From Mycobacterium marseillense (GTDB lineage: Bacteria; Actinomycetota; Actinomycetes; Mycobacteriales; Mycobacteriaceae): a DNA stretch of 64,000 nucleotides. This document shows, one piece after another, positions 26,209 to 34,550 of this stretch. The translations under genes and the position numbers were made by a program. The notes under the pieces are model-generated. The model was not told the origin of the DNA, did not search any database, and saw only the letters and a list, made by a program, of their open reading frames with translations. The DNA is taken from NCBI RefSeq assembly GCF_010731675.1, contig NZ_AP022584.1, forward strand, positions 3,100,001 to 3,164,000, written 5' to 3'. How positions within the stretch are numbered: position 1 is the stretch's first letter; every line of letters starts with the position of its first letter.

Positions 26209-27573
26209 GTGAGGCTCGCTCGACGGCAGGCAGTGCGCGACGCGGTCGCGGTCGTGGCCGGGGCGGTGCTGGTGGCGGCGGCGTTTCTGCTGCCCCGGAT
26301 GCACCTGGGGGTGCGGCCCCGCCTCGACATCGGGCGAGAAGAGTTCGCCACCCACGCCGGCGCCGCGCCCATCTTCGGCGAGTGGCTGATCCACGCCGGC
26401 TGGGGTACCGGGCCCGCGATCGCCCTGGCCGTGGCCGCCGTCGGGTGGGGACCGATTCTGGCGCAACGACTTTCGTGGCGCGCGTTGACGCTGGGCAGCT
26501 GGGCCGTTGCCGCCGGGTGGGCGTTCGCGCTGGCGATGATCGACGGCTGGCAGCGCGGGTTCGCCGGGCGGCTGACCACCCGGGACGAATACCTGTCGCA
26601 GGTGCCGGGCATCACCGACATCCCGGGCACGCTGCGCACGTTCTCCAGCCGGATCGTGGACTACCAACCGCATTCGTGGACCACCCACGTGTCGGGGCAT
26701 CCGCCCGGCGCGTTGCTGACCTTCGTCTGGCTGGACCGCATCGGTTTGCACGGCGGCGCCTGGGCCGGGCTGCTGTGCCTGCTGATCGGCTCGAGCGCGG
26801 CCGCCGCGGTGGTGATCGCCGTGCGCGCGCTGGCGGACGAGGCGACCGCGCGGCGGGTGGCCCCGTTCGTGGCCCTGGCGCCGACGGCGATCTGGGTGGC
26901 CGTGTCCGCCGACGGATACTTCGCCGGGGTGGCCGCGTGGGGAATCGCGCTGCTGGCAGTGGCGGTGCACCGCCCGGTGCGCTCGCCCGCCCTGACCGCC
27001 GCCGGCGCCGGGCTGCTGCTGGGCTGGGGCGTGTTCTGCAATTACGGCCTGATGCTGATGGGGTTGCCGGCGTTGGCGGTGCTGGTGTCGGCGCCGAGCC
27101 GGCGCGCGATGCTGCGGGCCCTGGGCCCGGCGGTGCTGGCCGCGATCGCGGTCGCGGCGGCGTTCGCCGTCGCGGGGTTCTCTTGGTTCGACGGCTATCA
27201 CCTTGTGCAGCAACGCTATTGGCAGGGAATCGCCAAGGACCGGCCGTTTCAGTATTGGAGTTGGGCCAACCTGGCGTGCGTGGTGTGCGCAATCGGCCTG
27301 GGCGGCGTCGCCGGGGTCGCCCGGGTGTTCGACTGGGCCGCCATCCGCCGCCGCTCCGGTTTTCACCTGCTGTTGTGCGGCGTGCTGGTCGCCATCGCGT
27401 GTGCGGACCTGAGCATGCTGAGCAAGGCCGAGGTGGAACGCATCTGGTTGCCGTTCACCGTCTGGCTCACCGCCGCGGCAGCGCTGCTGCCGATGCGGTC
27501 GCACCGGATCTGGTTGGCGCTCAACGCCGTCGGTGCCCTGGCGCTCAACACGATCATCTTGACGAACTGGTAG
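26209..27573 (+). CDS. Polytopic membrane protein, GT-C-like (Rv0541c homologue)
   Basis: A 454-aa protein with roughly ten membrane helices. After the first helix there is a long extracytoplasmic loop (residues about 40-70), and later another containing TTHVSGHPPGALLTFVW. A conserved loop motif such as HPPG between helices resembles polyprenyl-phosphate-sugar-dependent GT-C transferases. That class is an inference. GTG 26209 starts 11 bp after menE. The stop is only 6 bp from that of the convergent DUF2064 gene. Together with the next genes it forms a presumptive sugar-transfer cluster. Confidence 0.85.
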   Translation: MRLARRQAVRDAVAVVAGAVLVAAAFLLPRMHLGVRPRLDIGREEFATHAGAAPIFGEWLIHAGWGTGPAIALAVAAVGWGPILAQRLSWRALTLGSWAVAAGWAFALAMIDGWQRGFAGRLTTRDEYLSQVPGITDIPGTLRTFSSRIVDYQPHSWTTHVSGHPPGALLTFVWLDRIGLHGGAWAGLLCLLIGSSAAAAVVIAVRALADEATARRVAPFVALAPTAIWVAVSADGYFAGVAAWGIALLAVAVHRPVRSPALTAAGAGLLLGWGVFCNYGLMLMGLPALAVLVSAPSRRAMLRALGPAVLAAIAVAAAFAVAGFSWFDGYHLVQQRYWQGIAKDRPFQYWSWANLACVVCAIGLGGVAGVARVFDWAAIRRRSGFHLLLCGVLVAIACADLSMLSKAEVERIWLPFTVWLTAAAALLPMRSHRIWLALNAVGALALNTIILTNW

Positions 27574-27579
27574 CAACGG

Positions 27580-28245
27580 CTACAGGCCCGCGGCGCGGGT
27601 GATCCGCGCGAAGCGGCTGTCGGGCGCGCACGCCGCGCGCACCGCGGCGACGTCGCCGACGACGTCGACGTCGTCCAACGTCTGCACCGTCGCGACGTCA
27701 ACACCCGTGTCGCGCAACGCCTTCAGGGTCAGTTCCCCGGTATCGGGCACCGACATCGGGACCGTGCGCAAGCACTGCGCCATCGCCGGTGCGCCGACGC
27801 CCAGCACCCACCAGCCGCCGTCGCGGGCTGGCCCGAGCACGGCCGGGGCCTCGAGCAGCCGGCGCGCGCAGCCGGTCAACAGCTCGGCGGTGACCTGGGG
27901 GGTGTCCATCCCGATCTGCAGCACCGGCAGCCCGTCCGACGAGGCGTCGGCGTGCGCGTTGACGAGCCTTGCGGCGAAATCGTCGCCGCGCTGGGCGATC
28001 ACGGTGAAGGACGCCAGTCGCCGCCGGATGTCGTCGGCACTCGCGGCGCGGTCCAGGTCCCCGGTGAGAGCGACGACCCGCGCCGCCACCGGCGCGTCGG
28101 CCACGGCGTCCAGCGTGTCGAGCAGTGCGGCCGCGGCGATCTCGGCGGCGACGCGGTCGCCGACGCTCGCCGCGAGCCGCGTCTTGGCCCGCCCCGGCTC
28201 GGGCGCTTTGGCGACCACCAGCAGGGTCACCGGCAGGGCGGTCAC
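27580..28245 (-). CDS. DUF2064 glycosyltransferase-fold protein (Rv0540 homologue)
   Basis: A 221-aa protein of the TIGR04282/DUF2064 family, which has a nucleotidyl/glycosyl-transferase A fold. PVTLLVVAKAPEPGRAKTRLA is the nucleotide-binding start, LQIGMDTPQVTAELL contains the DxP-type metal motif, and GPARDGGWWVLGVG is the family signature. GTG 28245 overlaps the Rv0539-type stop by GTGA (28242-28245), so the two are translated together. A role in making or transferring an activated sugar is likely; the substrate is unknown. Confidence 0.88.
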   Translation of the reverse strand: MTALPVTLLVVAKAPEPGRAKTRLAASVGDRVAAEIAAAALLDTLDAVADAPVAARVVALTGDLDRAASADDIRRRLASFTVIAQRGDDFAARLVNAHADASSDGLPVLQIGMDTPQVTAELLTGCARRLLEAPAVLGPARDGGWWVLGVGAPAMAQCLRTVPMSVPDTGELTLKALRDTGVDVATVQTLDDVDVVGDVAAVRAACAPDSRFARITRAAGL

Positions 28246-28904
28246 GAGATCACCTTCCAGAAGTCGAGGATCGCGGTGATGCTGCCGCGCAGCGATCCAC
28301 TGACCTTCGACTTGCCGCCGGTGCGCGGGCCGTAGCTGACGTCCAGTTCGACGACGCGCCAGCCGGCTGCCGCGGCGCGCACCAAAAGTTCCAGCGGATA
28401 ACCCGATCGGCGATCGACGACGCCCAGCCCCACCAGCGCGTCGCGGCGAGCGACCCGCATGGGCGCGATGTCGTGCACCGGCAGGCCGTGGCGGGTGCGC
28501 AGCCGCCAGCTCATGACGACGGTGCCGACGCGGGCCACCCACGGCCAGTGCAGCCCGGGCACCGCCCGGCGCCGGCCGGTCACCAGGTCGGCGCCCTGCT
28601 CGAGCGCGGCGACCAGCCGTGGCAGGTCGCCGCCGTCCATCGAGCCGTCGGCGTCGATGACCGCCACGATCGGGGTGTCCGCGGCCATGACGCCCGCGTG
28701 CACGGCCGAGCCGTACCCGGCCCGAGGTTCGGTGACGACCCGGGCGCCGTGACGGGCCGCCACACCGGCGGTGTCGTCGGTGCTGTTGTTGTCGACCACC
28801 AACGCCCGGTAGCCGGCGGGGAGGGCGGCCAGCACGGCCGGCAGCGACTCCTCCTCGTTGAGGCACGGCAGGACCACGGTGACCAGGCCGTCGGTGTCGG
28901 GCAC
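28242..28904 (-). CDS. GT2 polyprenyl-phosphate sugar synthase-type glycosyltransferase (Rv0539 homologue)
   Basis: A 220-aa family-2 glycosyltransferase. It opens with VTVVLPCLNEEESLPAVLA, has the nucleotide-sugar Asp in VVDNNSTDDTAG, and has the metal motif VIDADGSMDGGDLPRL (DxD region near residue 83). GRRRAVPGLHWPWVARVG and SYGPRTGGKSKVSGSLRGS follow the dolichol-phosphate mannose synthase pattern. It lacks the C-terminal membrane helices of some members. GTG 28904 starts 3 bp after the Rv0538-type stop. It is a likely producer of a lipid-linked sugar for the neighbouring GT-C-like protein. Confidence 0.9.
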   Translation of the reverse strand: MPDTDGLVTVVLPCLNEEESLPAVLAALPAGYRALVVDNNSTDDTAGVAARHGARVVTEPRAGYGSAVHAGVMAADTPIVAVIDADGSMDGGDLPRLVAALEQGADLVTGRRRAVPGLHWPWVARVGTVVMSWRLRTRHGLPVHDIAPMRVARRDALVGLGVVDRRSGYPLELLVRAAAAGWRVVELDVSYGPRTGGKSKVSGSLRGSITAILDFWKVIS

Positions 28905-28907
28905 GCC

Positions 28908-30647
28908 TCAGAACCCGCGGTGGGTGCGGGGTTCCTGGGGGAACAGCGGTTGCTGCGAGTGCGTCGGCGGCGCGGTCTGCTGGGTGTGCGTCTGGGTCGG
29001 CGCCTGGGTGGTGGCCTTGGTGCTCGGCGGCGAATACGTCGTCGTCGGCGGCGAATACGTCGTCGTGGGCGGCGAATACGTGGTCGTCGGCGGCGAATAT
29101 GTCGTGGTCGGGGGCGAGTACGTGGTGGTGGGCGGCTCGTGCGTGGTCGTCGTGGGCGGCGAATACGTCGTCGTCGGAGGCGAATACGTGGTCGTCGGCG
29201 GCGAATAGGTGGTCGTCGGAGGCTGGGACGGGGTGATGGTCGGCGGCGTGTAGGGCGTCGTCGGGTTGTACGGCGGGTTGTAGGGCGGTTGCCACCCCGG
29301 GATCGGAATGGGTATCGGAATGGGAACCGGCACAATCGGATTCGGGCGTGGCGCCCAGCCCGGCTCGGGGTTCGGCACGACACCGGGGTTGCTCGGCGCC
29401 GCGGGAACGGGCGCGATCTGCTGGCCCCCACCGGACGGGGGCGCCACGTGCTCGGGAGCCGGGACGGTGCCGCCCTGGAACCCGGCGTTGGGCGCCTCGG
29501 CCGGGGGTGGGGGCAGCGGCGCCTGCTGCTGGCTCGGCAAGATCGGCATGAACTTGCCCGGGGTGCCGTTCTGGACGCCCACCACCGGCTGCCGGCTGGC
29601 GGTCGGTTCAACGGCGACGGCGATCGCGGTGGCCAGCGACGCCAATCCGACGACCGCGAAGGCGATCACGGCGTTGCCGATCACCAACGATCGCCGCGAC
29701 AGCTTCGTCGGTGCGGCCTCGTCGACATCGGCGTAGTCGCCGGAGTCCGGGCCGTAGTCGTAGTCGTCGAATTCCGGGTCGTACTCGTCCATCTCGCCCG
29801 GATAGACGCCTTCCTCGTCGGCCATCGAGTACGCCAGCTGCGGCTCCTCGGCGTCCGGCGCGGGCACGACCGTCGTCTCGTCCCCGGTAAGCCCCGGGGC
29901 GGGGGCCATGGCGGTCGCATCCCCGGCCGCGGGCGCCATGGCGGTGGCGTCACCGGTCAGGCCGACGGCCGGCGCCATGGCCGTCGCGTCCCCCGCGGAC
30001 ACCGCCGCCGCGGCGATCGCGGCGCCGCGCGCGAGCGCGAACGTGGGGTCCTCGGCGACCTGCACCCGCATGGTGGACGCGTCGCGCAATTCGTCGGCGA
30101 CCCGGTTGAGGTCGGGCGAGGCGCCCAGCAGATACACCTCCCCGGGCGCATCCGGCTGCGCGCGCAGGTCCGCCATCATCGTCTGGAACGCGGCGGTGGC
30201 GTCCGGGGCACCGGCCAGCGGCTGGCTGGCCAACACGGTCGGCGGAGCGTCGGGATCGCCGGCGTCCGGGGCGACCACCGACAGGGTGGCCGTCGCGTCG
30301 TCCATCACGAGCGCGGCGCCGGGCCGCCCGGCCGCGCGCATCAGCGCGGCCACCGCCTGCGACTCCGAGAGCACCGCGACGTTGTGCACGCCGGAATCCT
30401 CCAGCGCACGCCGCAACTGGTCGGCCCGGGGCTCGTCGGACCAGCACAGTCGGGTGCCGACCAGCCGGTGGTTCTCGTCGGCCAGCAACCGATTGGTGCC
30501 GACCACGGTCTCGGTGAGCGTGCCGAGCGGGTTGTCAGCGAGATCGATGACGGATTGGTCGATCACGTCGGTGCCCCGGGCGCCCGACCCGAGGAGCGCC
30601 AAGCGGGCGACGGGACCGGTGACCGCGACCCCCAAAACGACGTCCAT
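28908..30647 (-). CDS. Membrane-anchored protein: actin/HSP70-like N-domain plus Thr/Pro-rich stalk (Rv0538 homologue)
   Basis: A 579-aa protein in distinct parts. Residues 1-215 look like a reduced actin/HSP70 fold: DVVLGVAVTGPVARLALLG, then SESQAVAALMRAAG, then ALVMDDATATLSVV, then EVYLLGASPDLNRVADEL, and EDPTFALARGAAIAAA, which mirrors the HSP70 segment before its last helix. Residues 219-250 carry three GDATAMAPA repeats. Residues 266-310 are very acidic. One membrane helix lies at 321-347. Residues 350-579 are extracellular and Pro/Thr/Gln-rich, with PIPIPIPIP at about 442-450 and nine PPTTTYS-type heptads at 476-541. The stalk is a good substrate for O-mannosylation. Function unknown; the fold call is inference. 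Confidence 0.88.
   Translation of the reverse strand: MDVVLGVAVTGPVARLALLGSGARGTDVIDQSVIDLADNPLGTLTETVVGTNRLLADENHRLVGTRLCWSDEPRADQLRRALEDSGVHNVAVLSESQAVAALMRAAGRPGAALVMDDATATLSVVAPDAGDPDAPPTVLASQPLAGAPDATAAFQTMMADLRAQPDAPGEVYLLGASPDLNRVADELRDASTMRVQVAEDPTFALARGAAIAAAAVSAGDATAMAPAVGLTGDATAMAPAAGDATAMAPAPGLTGDETTVVPAPDAEEPQLAYSMADEEGVYPGEMDEYDPEFDDYDYGPDSGDYADVDEAAPTKLSRRSLVIGNAVIAFAVVGLASLATAIAVAVEPTASRQPVVGVQNGTPGKFMPILPSQQQAPLPPPPAEAPNAGFQGGTVPAPEHVAPPSGGGQQIAPVPAAPSNPGVVPNPEPGWAPRPNPIVPVPIPIPIPIPGWQPPYNPPYNPTTPYTPPTITPSQPPTTTYSPPTTTYSPPTTTYSPPTTTTHEPPTTTYSPPTTTYSPPTTTYSPPTTTYSPPTTTYSPPSTKATTQAPTQTHTQQTAPPTHSQQPLFPQEPRTHRGF
29025..29222 (-). repeat. Coding tandem repeat, about nine 21-bp units (PPTTTYS)
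   Basis: Within the Rv0538-type gene a 21-bp unit encoding PPTTTYS is repeated: three copies, one 24-bp variant encoding PPTTTTHE, then five copies and a degenerate end (PPSTKA). The units differ mainly at third codon positions, which shows selection on the peptide and not recent slippage. Copy number is likely to vary among strains. Confidence 0.9.
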
Positions 30648-30954
30648 CCCGCTTCTCCTTCGGCCGGCTACCCCGCAACCAGCAATGTCCCGGCATCATT
30701 ACACTTGCGATACCGTCGGCAGTATCAGTCATTCGGCGACAAGGTTCGCCTCCTAGCGCAGCGTAACCAGCTTTTCGAACGACAGGACGGTCGCCGCGGA
30801 ATCGCCTCCGCCCAGCGGCCGGTCCCCGCCACTGCCACGGCAGCCGAACGGAGAATATGTTCGCAAGCGAGCAGTGCAGGTGGCTCGGCAGGGTATTCCC
30901 CCGCCGGACACCGGCAACTGCGCCGAAAGTAGTCGACCTTGAATCCCGGGGGGC
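30648..30954. other. 307-bp divergent intergenic region between Rv0538- and Rv0537c-type genes
   Basis: The region must hold the promoters of both divergent genes. Near the left side GATAC-N8-GTATC (30709-30726) forms an imperfect 18-bp palindrome that could be an operator or a -10 region. The minus-strand leader carries GAAGGAGAAG just ahead of the ATG at 30647. A G-rich run (GGGGGGC) precedes ATG 30955. I see no small gene here. Confidence 0.5.
30709..30726. promoter_or_regulatory. Imperfect palindrome GATAC-N8-GTATC, possible operator
   Basis: Five-base arms are perfect, and several inner positions also match, across 18 bp in an AT-richer patch about 65 bp upstream of the Rv0538-type start. 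No known regulator is assigned. Confidence 0.35.
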
Positions 30955-32661
30955 ATGGTGAGCCAGAGCAGCGACGACACGCCAACCGGCCCCATCGGCG
31001 GCGGGGGCCCGCAGGCGGCCGCGCCCCGCATCATCCGCCCGCACGCCACCGGCGGCACGTTGAACGCCGGGGGGACGGGACGGCGCTGGCCCCTCGTCAG
31101 CGACGCGACCGCGGTGGTGCTGCTGGTCGTCGCGGTGTTCCTGCCGTGGAATCTGTACTTCGGCGTCGGGATCCCCGACAGCAATCCGGTCCTGTTCGCG
31201 GTGCTGCTCGCGGTGACGGTGCTGGCCGTCGCCGCCGTCGCGGTGGCCGGTTCCTGGCGGTCGGGCGGAGCGCGGCTCAACCCGGCGTCCGCGGCGCGGC
31301 TTCGGTTGGGGCTCAACGCCCCCTATCTGCTGCTGGTGCTCGCCGTCGTCGTGTTCGACGTGTACGAGACCATCCGGTTCGGTGGCACGGTCACCGTGCC
31401 CGGCGGCGCGGGGCCCGGGGCGTGGGTCGGTGTGGCCGGCTCGCTGCTCAGCGCCCAAGCGGTGCCGGCCGGGCCGGTCCCGGCGGAGGACGAGCACACC
31501 GGCTGGCACCGCTGCGCCCGGATCATCGGCGCGGTGTCGATGCTCGCGGCGGTGCTCAGCTTCGGTTTCAACCTGTACTGGCGGGTGCGCTACGCGTTGC
31601 AAAGCACCGGCGGCGCGGCGGAATTCGGTAAGCAGAACATCGCGGTGATCGCCACCGCGGTGGTGTACGGGGTGGTGGCGCTGGTCGCGGTGCTGGTCGC
31701 CTCGAGATGGCTGCTGCAGCGCACCCGGGCGAGCCGGCTGTCCACCGTCGCGCTGGGGGCGTCGGCGTTGGTCGCCGGGATCCTGGTGTGGATCCTGCCC
31801 GTCGGGCGCGACCTCGATGCGTTCCACGGCATCGCGCAGAACACCTCGACCGCCGGGGTGGGGTTCGAGGGTTACCTGGCGTGGGCGGCCGGGGCGGCCA
31901 TCTTCGCGCCGCGGGCGCTGTTCGGTCGCCGCAGCCCGTCGCCGGCGGAGGAATCCGCGTGGCGGTCCACGACCCGAAATGGCCTGCTGCTTATCGCCGT
32001 TTGGGCCGTCGGCTCGATCGCGATGCGGCTCACCGACCTAGTCGTCGGCATCACCTTGAACTATCCGTTCTCCCGGTACGACAGCGTCGTGTTGGCCGTA
32101 TTCGATCTGGTGACCGCGGCCCTGGCGATCTGGCTGCGCCGTCGCCTGGCCGGCATCTCCGCGCGACTGGTCTCGTCGCTGTGCGGGCTGGTCGCCGCCC
32201 TCAGCGTCGCCCGCGTGGTCGTCGGCATCGCGCTGGCGCCGCGGTTCGCGGAATCGCCCAATTCGCCTGCGCAGCATCCGGTTTACGGCAACGATCTCGC
32301 CCAGCAGATCACCAGCACCTTCGACGTGACGCTGTGCGGGCTGGCGCTGGGCATCCTGGCGGCCGCCGTCGTGGCCGGACAACTCAGCGGGCGGCGCCTG
32401 GCTCGCCGGGCCGCCCGCAAGCGCGCGGCCGACGCCAATGCCGCGGCGCCGACCACCCGGGTCCGCGTGGGCCAGGCCGCCGGGCCGTCGGCCGCGGCCA
32501 CCACCCGCATCCCCACCGGGGGCCCCGGCGCGGACAGCGACCCGCCCACCGCGGAGATCCCGCCACTGGCCGGCTCCCCCAGGATCTTTCGTGGCGACGA
32601 CAGTGGAACGCGGCAGATACCTGTTCGGGGGCCCCAGATCTACCGCCCGCCGCAGGCGTAG
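30955..32661 (+). CDS. Polytopic membrane protein with Pro/Thr-rich C-tail (Rv0537c homologue)
   Basis: A 568-aa protein. Residues 1-45 are a hydrophilic Gly/Pro-rich tail. About ten membrane helices lie between residues 48 and 480, beginning VSDATAVVLLVVAVFLPWNLYFG, with one extracytoplasmic loop of about 50 residues. Residues 490-568 form a basic then Pro/Thr-rich cytosolic tail with two TTRIP/TTRVR-like segments. There is no known catalytic motif. It faces the Rv0538-type gene across a shared promoter region and converges with galE3 with 4 bp between stops. Function unknown. Confidence 0.85.
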   Translation: MVSQSSDDTPTGPIGGGGPQAAAPRIIRPHATGGTLNAGGTGRRWPLVSDATAVVLLVVAVFLPWNLYFGVGIPDSNPVLFAVLLAVTVLAVAAVAVAGSWRSGGARLNPASAARLRLGLNAPYLLLVLAVVVFDVYETIRFGGTVTVPGGAGPGAWVGVAGSLLSAQAVPAGPVPAEDEHTGWHRCARIIGAVSMLAAVLSFGFNLYWRVRYALQSTGGAAEFGKQNIAVIATAVVYGVVALVAVLVASRWLLQRTRASRLSTVALGASALVAGILVWILPVGRDLDAFHGIAQNTSTAGVGFEGYLAWAAGAAIFAPRALFGRRSPSPAEESAWRSTTRNGLLLIAVWAVGSIAMRLTDLVVGITLNYPFSRYDSVVLAVFDLVTAALAIWLRRRLAGISARLVSSLCGLVAALSVARVVVGIALAPRFAESPNSPAQHPVYGNDLAQQITSTFDVTLCGLALGILAAAVVAGQLSGRRLARRAARKRAADANAAAPTTRVRVGQAAGPSAAATTRIPTGGPGADSDPPTAEIPPLAGSPRIFRGDDSGTRQIPVRGPQIYRPPQA

Positions 32662-32665
32662 CGGT

Positions 32666-33694
32666 TCACCGAAGCGGCGCGAACGCGAATTCGCGCAGCC
32701 CGTCGGCCGGCAACACGGCCGCGCGAAAGCCCAGCACCTCGGAGGCCCGCGACGGGTCGGCGACGATGTGGCGCACGTCGCCGCTGCGGTACTGGCCGGT
32801 GACCACCGGCGACAGCGAACCGCCCCGCGCGTCGCACAGCGCCGCGGCCACCTCCAAGATCGAAATGGGTTGCCCCGAGCAGACATTGGCCGCCAGGAAA
32901 CCCTTGTCGTGCTGTAGCGCCGCGACGTTGGCGGCGGCCACGTCGTCGACGTGTACGAAGTCGCGCATCTGGCCGCCGTCCTCGAAAACCCTTGGCGGAT
33001 CGCCCTTTTCCAGCGACGACCGGAAGATCGCCGCCACCCCCGAATAGGGGGTGTCGCGGGGCATGCCGGGGCCGTAGACGTTGTGGTAGCGCAGCGCCAC
33101 CACCGAGCCCCCGCTGGCCTCCGACCAGGCCAGCGCGTAGTGCTCCTGCGCGGTCTTGCTGGCCGCATACAGGCTGCGCGGCCGCAGGCAGGCGTCCTCG
33201 CCGACGAGGCGCCAGGCCAGCTCCTCCCCGCCGACCGGGCAGCGGTGCTCGAAGGTCCCGGCGTCGAGGTCGGCGCGCCGGCGCGGCAGCGGGTCCACGG
33301 GTCCGTGCCGCCGACAGTGATAACTCCCCTGCCCGTACACCACCATCGACGACGCCAGCACCAGGCGCCGCACCCCGGCGGCGAACATCTGCGCCAGCAG
33401 CACCGTGGTGGCCAGGTCGTTGTGTCCGCCGTAGGCGGGCGCGTCGGCGGCGTCCACGCCCGCGCCCACCATCGCCGCCTGGTGACACACCACGTCCACG
33501 CCGTCCAGGAGCGGGGCCAGCGCGTCGGCGTCGCGCACATCGACCCGGTGACACCCCTTGGGCAACACTGGATTTGGGCCGTGCGCGGCGGGCAGCAAGA
33601 TGTCGACGGCGACGACGTCGTGCCCCGCTGCCCGCAGCGCGGCGCCCACCCGCGAGCCGATGAACCCGGCCGCACCGGTCAACAGCACCCTCAT
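32666..33694 (-). CDS. galE3: NAD-dependent epimerase/dehydratase, GalE3-type
   Basis: A 342-aa extended SDR. The Rossmann motif is LLTGAAGFIGSRVG at residues 4-17. DVRDADAL, the catalytic serine/threonine region LASSMVVYGQGSY, and YAASKTAQEHYAL (Tyr/Lys pair near residue 174) follow, then RYHNVYGPGMPRDTPYSG. The annotated activity is UDP-glucose 4-epimerase, but the C-terminal substrate domain does not let me name the sugar. ATG 33694 overlaps the mtnP stop by ATGA (33691-33694). Its place in the sugar block suggests a nucleotide-sugar for envelope glycans. Confidence 0.88.
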   Translation of the reverse strand: MRVLLTGAAGFIGSRVGAALRAAGHDVVAVDILLPAAHGPNPVLPKGCHRVDVRDADALAPLLDGVDVVCHQAAMVGAGVDAADAPAYGGHNDLATTVLLAQMFAAGVRRLVLASSMVVYGQGSYHCRRHGPVDPLPRRRADLDAGTFEHRCPVGGEELAWRLVGEDACLRPRSLYAASKTAQEHYALAWSEASGGSVVALRYHNVYGPGMPRDTPYSGVAAIFRSSLEKGDPPRVFEDGGQMRDFVHVDDVAAANVAALQHDKGFLAANVCSGQPISILEVAAALCDARGGSLSPVVTGQYRSGDVRHIVADPSRASEVLGFRAAVLPADGLREFAFAPLR

Positions 33695-34485
33695 GGCAGT
33701 TCGACGGGCAGCGTCACGCCGGTGTGCGGCAGGCAGTGCGTGCAGGTCCGGTCGGCGGCGACCCCGCCGATGGCCGCGCGTACCAGCGCCTTGAACGGTC
33801 CGATGTTGCGTTCGAATTCGGCGAACACGTCGACGGTCTTCACGCCCTCCCCCGCGCTCACACCGGCGTCCAGGTCGGTGACCAACGCTATTGCCGCATA
33901 ACAGATTTCGAGCTCGCGGGCGAGCACCGCCTCCGGGTATCCGGTCATGTTCACCAGCGAAAACCCGGCCGCGGCGAACCACCGGCTCTCGGCGCGGGTG
34001 GAAAAGCGCGGCCCCTGGATCACCACCATGGTGCCGCCGTCAACCACGTCGGGCAGGTCGGTGACCGCGGCGCGCAGCGTCGGGCAGTACGGGTCGGCGA
34101 AGTCGACGTGGATCCCGCCGGAGTCGAAATAGGTGTCGGCGCGGCCGCGGGTGCGGTCGACCAGTTGGTCGGGCACCACCATGGCCCCGGGCCCGAGTTC
34201 GGGTGTGAGGCTGCCGACCGCGCACGGCGCGAGCACCCGCCGCACGCCGAGTTTGCGCAGCGCCCACATGTTGGCCCGGTACGGCACGGTGTGCGCGGAG
34301 AATTCGTGCTTGGCGCCGTGGCGGGGCAGGAACGCGACGTCGTGTCCGCCGATGGCGCCCACGGTGACCGGGGCGCTGGGCGGTCCGTAGGGGGTGTCGA
34401 CCGTGACGTCGTCGGCGTCGGAACCGAAGAAGGTGTAAAAACCGCTGCCGCCGATGACTCCGAGCATCCGACCATTGTGGTGCAT
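33691..34485 (-). CDS. mtnP: S-methyl-5'-thioadenosine phosphorylase
   Basis: A 264-aa nucleoside phosphorylase, annotated pnp in M. tuberculosis (Rv0535). It cleaves methylthioadenosine from polyamine or SAM metabolism to adenine and methylthioribose-1-phosphate. MLGVIGGSGFYTFF is the start motif, RHGAKHEFSAHTVPYRANMWALR the phosphate/ribose site, and NMTGYPEAVLARELEICYAAIALVTDLDAG the base-binding region. The asparagine/methionine-threonine of NMTGYPE are the MTA-specific residues. ATG 34485 is followed by a second ATG at 34467. It is divergent from menA with 65 bp between. Confidence 0.92.
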   Translation of the reverse strand: MHHNGRMLGVIGGSGFYTFFGSDADDVTVDTPYGPPSAPVTVGAIGGHDVAFLPRHGAKHEFSAHTVPYRANMWALRKLGVRRVLAPCAVGSLTPELGPGAMVVPDQLVDRTRGRADTYFDSGGIHVDFADPYCPTLRAAVTDLPDVVDGGTMVVIQGPRFSTRAESRWFAAAGFSLVNMTGYPEAVLARELEICYAAIALVTDLDAGVSAGEGVKTVDVFAEFERNIGPFKALVRAAIGGVAADRTCTHCLPHTGVTLPVELP

Positions 34486-34550
34486 GACCCCGGCGTGACC
34501 GCGGCTGCGGGGCCCGCGGCCCCACGGGCCGCACCTGGCAGGATGACGTT

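Noticed and set aside
29025..29222. Short regular repeats that could suggest a CRISPR array
   Set aside because: The 21-bp units are directly adjacent without spacers, in frame, and encode a heptad peptide.
28125..30932. Plus-strand open frame of 935 codons across the Rv0539/Rv0538-type genes
   Set aside because: Extremely Arg/Gly-rich, low complexity, no ribosome-binding site, and antisense to recognisable genes.
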